This document shows, in pieces, positions 58,870-64,000 of a DNA stretch of 64,000 bases. Made by a program: the position numbers and the translations under genes. Origin of the DNA: Oehlia diaphana (Eukaryota > Glomeromycota > Glomeromycetes > Glomerales > Glomeraceae). Below the pieces are notes generated by a model, which worked only from the letters and a program-made list of their open reading frames with translations, had not been told where the DNA came from and did no database searches. The stretch's first letter is position 1; the number at the start of each line of letters is the position of its first letter. Location: positions 14,372 through 78,371 of the forward strand of contig QZLH01000001.1 of assembly GCA_003833135.1 (NCBI GenBank), read 5' to 3'.

Positions 58870-58902
<33 letters not shown>

Positions 58903-61619
58903 CTTATACTATAAACTTTATATATTTTTTTTTTTAGATCATGGTTATGATAATTTACATATCGATACCACGACTCCTAAAATTGGTGAAGTTATAAACC
59001 CGTCTGAAACAAAATTCCTCATAATTAAATACTATAATAAAATTGATTTATCACCAAATCGTAATGTTACAATTTTACAAGATGATGGTACTAGTCATGG
59101 TATTATACGTCAAATGACGTCTATGACCTCAACTAGTAATGATGGATATAATCAATTTGTGAATCTTATTGATGATGAATTTGGTTCTATTATTAATATT
59201 ACAATAATTGATAGTACGTTCAATAAGCCTGGTGGAAAATATTATGTTTTAATTGATGATGGTTTTGCAAGTAGTAGAGGTTATCATGAACCTATGATTG
59301 GTATACAAAGTAGCGCTTGGAACTTTACAACTCGTAAGTGTTTTATAACGAATTCATATAAATAAAACTATAATTTCTTAAAATAATTGTTTTTTTTTAA
59401 TAGTTCAAGAAGATGATCATGATTCAACTAGTATAAAAGAAATATATCAAAAAAAGATAAATTCTGCTGGTATTAGCGGAAAAGTTCGTTTGAATTCAGA
59501 CGGAACAAATTATTTTAAAAGTATTAAATATGACAAACTTAAATATAAAGAATTTTTTGATAATTTAACACGAGAATTGGCTAAAGCAATTCCTGTTAGT
59601 TCAGAACGAGTAACTACAAGTGAAAAATATGAAATTGATACTTCAGTTTCTCCCGAACAATATATTTTATCTATTAATATTGAAAAAGCTAAGAATGAAG
59701 ATGAAATATCAGTTAATTTAGCAGCTAATGATTTAAATATTTTAATAAAGAATAAATTCGTCACTCTTATTGGATCTGGAATATATTCAAATTATTTGGA
59801 TCATAAATATGGATATGTAACCAAACGTAAGAATAAGAATTTATATATATATATATATTTTTAGTTAAGAAATTTATTTTAAAGATACTTTTGAATTTTT
59901 TTTTTTGATAATAGCCAGGTGGATAGAAGAAAATTTGATAAAACTTATTATAACAGTCGTACTTAATATCGCACTCTTATCATTTTCTGCAATGGTAACC
60001 AAACAAGATTATAATTTTTAATCGAAATAAATCAATAAAACTAAGTAAAAAAAAAAAATATATGACATAATAATAAATACTAATAGAATAAATTTTTTTT
60101 TTTTTTTATTTAGGAAAAAAATTATGCAATTTATACGTGTGGTAATTCTATTGAAAAATTCGTGACGACAATTCTTTTTACGAGTATAGACGCAGGACAT
60201 GTTGAAAAAATTTTTAATATAAGGTAAATTAAGTATTAAATAAATAAACTATTTTTTTTTTTTTAGTAAAAATATATATATATATATTTATTTATTTATT
60301 TAATTATACTTATTTATTTTTCTCTTAGTATTTTCCTTGTGACATTTCCGTTTATCGTAAATTTGGGGATTGCGTTTATAATTATAATCGATGAATTTAT
60401 GAGAACCGACCTCACAGATTTATTAACAAAAATTGATGAACTTATTGATAAACCATTAAGTGAAAAAGTATCCGACGATTCTGATTCTACAAATAAATTA
60501 GTTGATAATAACAATATAACAAAATCAAATGAAGCGAGTAAAGAATTGAAAAAAGTTATAAGAGAGCTAATAATAAATGAAGATTTAGAAAAAGTTAGCA
60601 AACTCATGGAAGAAATAAAAATAGTTAACGAAGTTATAATAAAAGAAAAAAATGATATCACAGAAAATAAAACAATAAATAACACAGAAGTAAAAAATAT
60701 TAAAGAAAAATTAAAAGTAATTAATGAACTTATTAGTAAAATAATGCAATTTGAGGATTTTGCAGAAGAATTAAAAGAAGTTGAGAACCTCTCAGAAAAA
60801 TTAGTCGGAAAAGTGAAAAATTTTACAGATGAATCAGAAGAAATCGAACAACTTGCAGAAGAATTAAATAAAATTAGTGTGCTTACAATAAAATTAAAAG
60901 AAGTTAAGAAATTTGCAGAAGAAGTAAGCTTATTTGCAAAGAAAAGGAAATTAGGAGACGTTCTTATAAAAGAAGTATTAGAAAACGTTAAAAATTTCGC
61001 CGATAAATTAAATGAACGTGTAAAAGACGACGATTCAGAAAAAGATGATGATATAAAGGAAGTAGAAAACGAGGAAAGAAGTAATAATGAAAACGAGGAA
61101 AAAATTAAGAAATGGAGTTTTATAAATATAATAAATAGAATAAAGGAAAAAAGGAGTCACTCAATAAAGCAAAAAAAGGGATATCAAAAATTTTCAAAAT
61201 GGTTAAAAGAAAGTAAAGAACATCGAAAAGTAACAGCACTATTCGTTACATTAGCAGGGGTTAACATTACATATTTAAGATTACTTGGTTCAAAGATGAC
61301 AATTCCATGGTTTAACATTTATTTGAATGCCAAATTATCTCGTACTGCAAAACGTAAAATGATATGGGGAGTATTCATTAACGCTATTATTGACATTTCT
61401 TTAATCATTATTCAAGTAAGTAATTTTTTATATTAATTTTTTTTTATCTTTTATTAAATCAACATTAAAAATTTATTTGTTTTTTAATAGAGTATTTATG
61501 TGACTCGAGTTGTATCACTTGGTTATACACCTGTATACAACATTTCAAAATCTAGTATAGATTTCTTTAATAAAGGATTTTTAATAATTAAACATATGCT
61601 CACAGCTAACTACATATAA
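56764..61619 (+). CDS. Gene C: large secreted/membrane protein with central coiled coil, 1171 aa
   Basis: Nine exons with the same boundaries and phases as gene A: 56764-57224, 57908-58063, 58142-58815, 58938-59333, 59404-59826, 59915-59994, 60114-60223, 60329-61415, 61491-61619. Exon 1 differs from A by a 6-bp insertion (an extra Asp-Pro near residue 62) and a few substitutions. The ectodomain is nearly identical to A, while the coil (about 285 residues: ELKKVIRELI, ISVLTIKLKEVKKF, VENEERSNNENEEK) is clearly different and longer. Membrane segments are conserved (LIITVVLNIALLSFSAM; IFLVTFPFIVNLGIAFIIII; VTALFVTLAGVNITYLRLLG). The C-terminal tail is short (LTANYI). Intron 3 (58816-58937) has expanded poly(T). 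The tail of exon 1 is duplicated across assembly gap 3. Signal peptide and N-glycosylation sites are as in A. Function unknown. Confidence 0.88.
57030..57886. other. Assembly gap 3 with duplicated flanks
   Basis: 379 N at 57269-57647. The 239 bp before the gap (57030-57268), from mid exon 1 into intron 1 of gene C, is repeated exactly at 57648-57886. The break falls at the same place in the gene as gap 2 in gene A, presumably because near-identical paralogues confused the assembler. Confidence 0.93.
58830..58936. repeat. Poly(T) expansion in intron 3 of gene C
   Basis: T-runs totalling about 70 nt, broken by ATATATAAAA, lie between the donor at 58816 and the acceptor at 58937. The same intron in gene A has only short T-runs. 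Confidence 0.85.
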
Positions 61620-62343
61620 AAAGGGCTAAATCTCAAACCTGGCAATCTGAGAAAGAAAATGAAGAAGTTAAAGCGAACACATAATAATATGTGCCAAATT
61701 TTTTGTAGAAATTTTTTTTTCTTTTTTTATTGTTATTAATTATAATTATATTTTACTATTGATAATAAATACTTACAACTTTATCACGCATTAAAACTTT
61801 TGAAAAACAAAAAAAAATAATTTTTAATATATCAAAAGCTCATTTAAATCTAAAAGACTATTGAACTTCGCGTCGTTTATTCGTATTTATGGAACGTATT
61901 TTTTTTTTTTACTTCAGGACTATAAGATGATCTTGTAACGCAAGAATTGTGAAACAAATGTCACGTTTTAATAAATTATCCAATTATCATCATGGACTAG
62001 GATAACGACTTCATTTAAAACTCACGTCAGAGCGTGTCAGAGCATGTCAGAGATTTCTGGAAATGTGCAAGAATGTTAATTATTAAAAGTATTTTCCCAA
62101 ATTTAAATTTCCATCTTTTATATAGTTTGTTCAGAAATCTGTAGTAGTCCAAAAGTAAACTTGGAATTTTATTTTTGGGGTATTTCTATTTGGGGGAATG
62201 ATAATTTTGGGGGAATGATTAAAGGAACAATTCCTCCAACATGATAATTGATCGACATTGTAATCGACAATGTGTAGTACGCCGATAAACTACACAAATA
62301 ATTCAATCAATAGAAACAAATATGGATAATTTTAAAGTTGGTA

Positions 62344-62440
62344 ACATAAGCATTAACCAAAAGCGTCATCTACAATAGGAAAATAGGAATATTACATAAG
62401 TATTAACCAAAAGCGTCATATATAATAGGAAAATAGGAAA
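62344..62440. repeat. 50-bp tandem repeat, two copies
   Basis: Each unit contains ATTAACCAAAAGCGTCAT and AATAGGAAAATAGGAA; copies start at 62344 and 62394 with a few differences. Confidence 0.8.
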
Positions 62441-63013
62441 TGATAAATGATTATCATCAAAAAATAAAAAATAAATTAAAATTAAAATTATAAAAAATCA
62501 TAATGTGACGAATGATCCATAAATAGAATATAGTACTAATTTTATATTTTATGTTTTTAATTTTATCTGTACAATACAATTATAATGGAGTTAAAACTAT
62601 TTTAACATAAATTTTCCATTAAAAAAATTTTTATTCTTTAAATTAATATAATTTACCAATTCTGTGAATCGTGATACTTTATAAGAAAATTTTATAATTT
62701 GTACAAATTTAACTCCGATTTCTAGTTAGAAATATTTTGCATATTGTAATTAAAAATATTGCACAGTAGTAAACCGTTTATCAAAAGAAAAACATCATGA
62801 AAAATGCCTATTTTCTTCATAAAAATTTCATTTGTTAACATAGATAATATAATAATTTGACTCATGTCGTTTTTTACGAAATGGTCAGGTTCTAAGTTTC
62901 GTTCCAAATCGTAAATGTAACACAATTAAGCGCAGAACAATATATTCAATTTAATATTTATAATATTTATTTTTGAAATTCATGTTTATTAATTTATTAT
63001 GTTATTTAAATTA

Positions 63014-63073
63014 AGAAAAAAAAAATATTTTAAATTATGAAAAAAAAAAAAAAAAAAAAAAAAAATAAAAAAA

Positions 63074-63106
<33 letters not shown>

Positions 63107-63147
63107 TAATTAAATAAATTTATAATTTATTTTTTTTTTAAATTTTT

Positions 63148-63180
<33 letters not shown>

Positions 63181-63186
63181 CTTTTA
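63014..63186. repeat. Facing poly(A) and poly(T) tracts
   Basis: A-runs (63040-63106) are followed by T-runs (63128-63180), separated by ATTAAATAAATTTATAATTT. They could form a long A:T hairpin and are error-prone to sequence. Confidence 0.8.
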
Positions 63187-64000
63187 AAGAAAATGTTAAA
63201 CGCGGATCGTACGCCCAGCGTGAATAAAATTTACTGCGCGAAAAACTACAACTTTTTTTGTTGATCCTTGTTCATTATTGTAAATCATTCATATGTGTAA
63301 CTTAACACTACACTAAACACGCACGAAATATGAAATACACGATTACCAAAAAAAAATTTGCAAAAAATTTTTTTTTTTTTCTATTCGGCAATAACTTAAC
63401 TTGGAAAGTTGGCTAAAGAGTGAAAGTAGGGGTGTGGATTATGTGATAAGCAAGCAACTCCACGCATAATAAATTATTGGATAGGATTTTATTGAACTAA
63501 AAAATGGGGAGATACACGTTCCCAATATGTAATAAAAGTGGAAATAAAGAATTGGGGAATAATAAAGTTTCATTGGAAGCCTATAAAGTCAATCTCAATA
63601 GCCTTATTTCTTAATATAGCCTTTCTTCACATGCCGCAGTTTATCAATTGCGTCATCGATAGATTATCACGAGATTTATGATGTATTCGATCATCTTTAC
63701 CAAATTTTATTAATTGTGAAACAGAGCGACCTAGAAGAACGGCCTAGACGGCCTAAATCATAATCAGATTACGGAATATAAAATAAAATATAATATGATA
63801 AAATATGTATCTCAACGCGAAAAGGGATCGTACGCGTTTCGTACCCGATTAATAATACAAAACATTTCACGTGATACAAAACTTTCAAGTTTTTTCAGTT
63901 CGGTTTACTTGTTATGGTTGATCAATTTTCGCCCATCACATATTTATTTTGGTTGTCAGGTAGATTTGTTTATTAAAATGATGTCAGAAATCCCATCTTG

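Larger units (their letters stand above)
61620..64000. other. Intergenic, low complexity
   Basis: A 50-bp tandem duplication lies at 62344-62440. Adjacent poly(A) and poly(T) tracts at 63014-63186 could fold back. No gene was recognised; the frame at 62722-62925 (-) lacks motifs. Confidence 0.5.

Noticed and set aside
1..64000. tRNA, rRNA and CRISPR arrays
   Set aside because: No cloverleaf with a convincing T-loop, no rRNA sequence and no regularly spaced repeats with unique spacers were seen by eye; tRNAscan-SE would settle the tRNA question.

Overview
The window looks like nuclear DNA of an arbuscular mycorrhizal fungus, most likely Rhizophagus or a close relative. This is inferred from content; no database was searched. 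The sequence is strongly AT-rich and full of A/T homopolymers. Genes are sparse and split by short GT-AG introns. The gene content fits the expanded families of these fungi: kinases with a Cys-rich N-terminal module, an F-box/LRR protein, hAT and Crypton-type transposon genes, and large secreted/membrane proteins of unknown function.

Layout. 1-9 kb: mostly intergenic, with two short MITE copies, a kinase tail fragment (4.8-5.25 kb) and dispersed repeats. 9.0-10.5 kb (-): F-box protein. 10.68-12.58 kb: GC-richer stretch with broken reading frames and an A-rich 3' end, probably a decayed retroelement. 12.9-14.9 kb: two kinase pseudogenes. 15.4-19.3 kb: a nearly complete hAT transposon with perfect 8-bp target duplications and a single nonsense codon in its five-exon transposase. 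20.7-20.9 kb: a third MITE copy. 21.4-23.3 kb (+): an intact six-exon protein kinase. 24.8-27.4 kb: two kinase fragments and a small Cys-rich secreted protein. 30.0-31.4 kb (-): a Crypton-type tyrosine recombinase pseudogene carrying a pogo/Tigger-like fragment. 31.7-61.7 kb: three paralogous genes (A 34.46-39.12, B 42.84-47.19, C 56.76-61.62 kb). Each has nine exons and encodes a protein of about 1150-1230 residues, made of a signal peptide, a large ectodomain, membrane segments, a long Lys/Glu-rich coiled coil and more membrane segments. Between them lie a secreted dibasic-site protein (41.0-41.5 kb, -), an unrecognised 405-codon frame (49.2-50.4 kb, -) and a pseudogene of a repetitive family (51.1-52.1 kb). 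61.7-64 kb is low-complexity and intergenic.

The A/B/C array is the most interesting content. A and C are near-identical over much of the ectodomain and share upstream sequence, so they belong to a segmental duplication. B is an older copy. An orphan copy of B's upstream region at 52.3-52.7 kb has no gene behind it. The central coil varies greatly in length while the membrane parts are conserved. All three N-runs are assembly artefacts: the sequence before each gap (104, 177 and 239 bp) is repeated exactly after it, so contig ends overlap and nothing need be missing.
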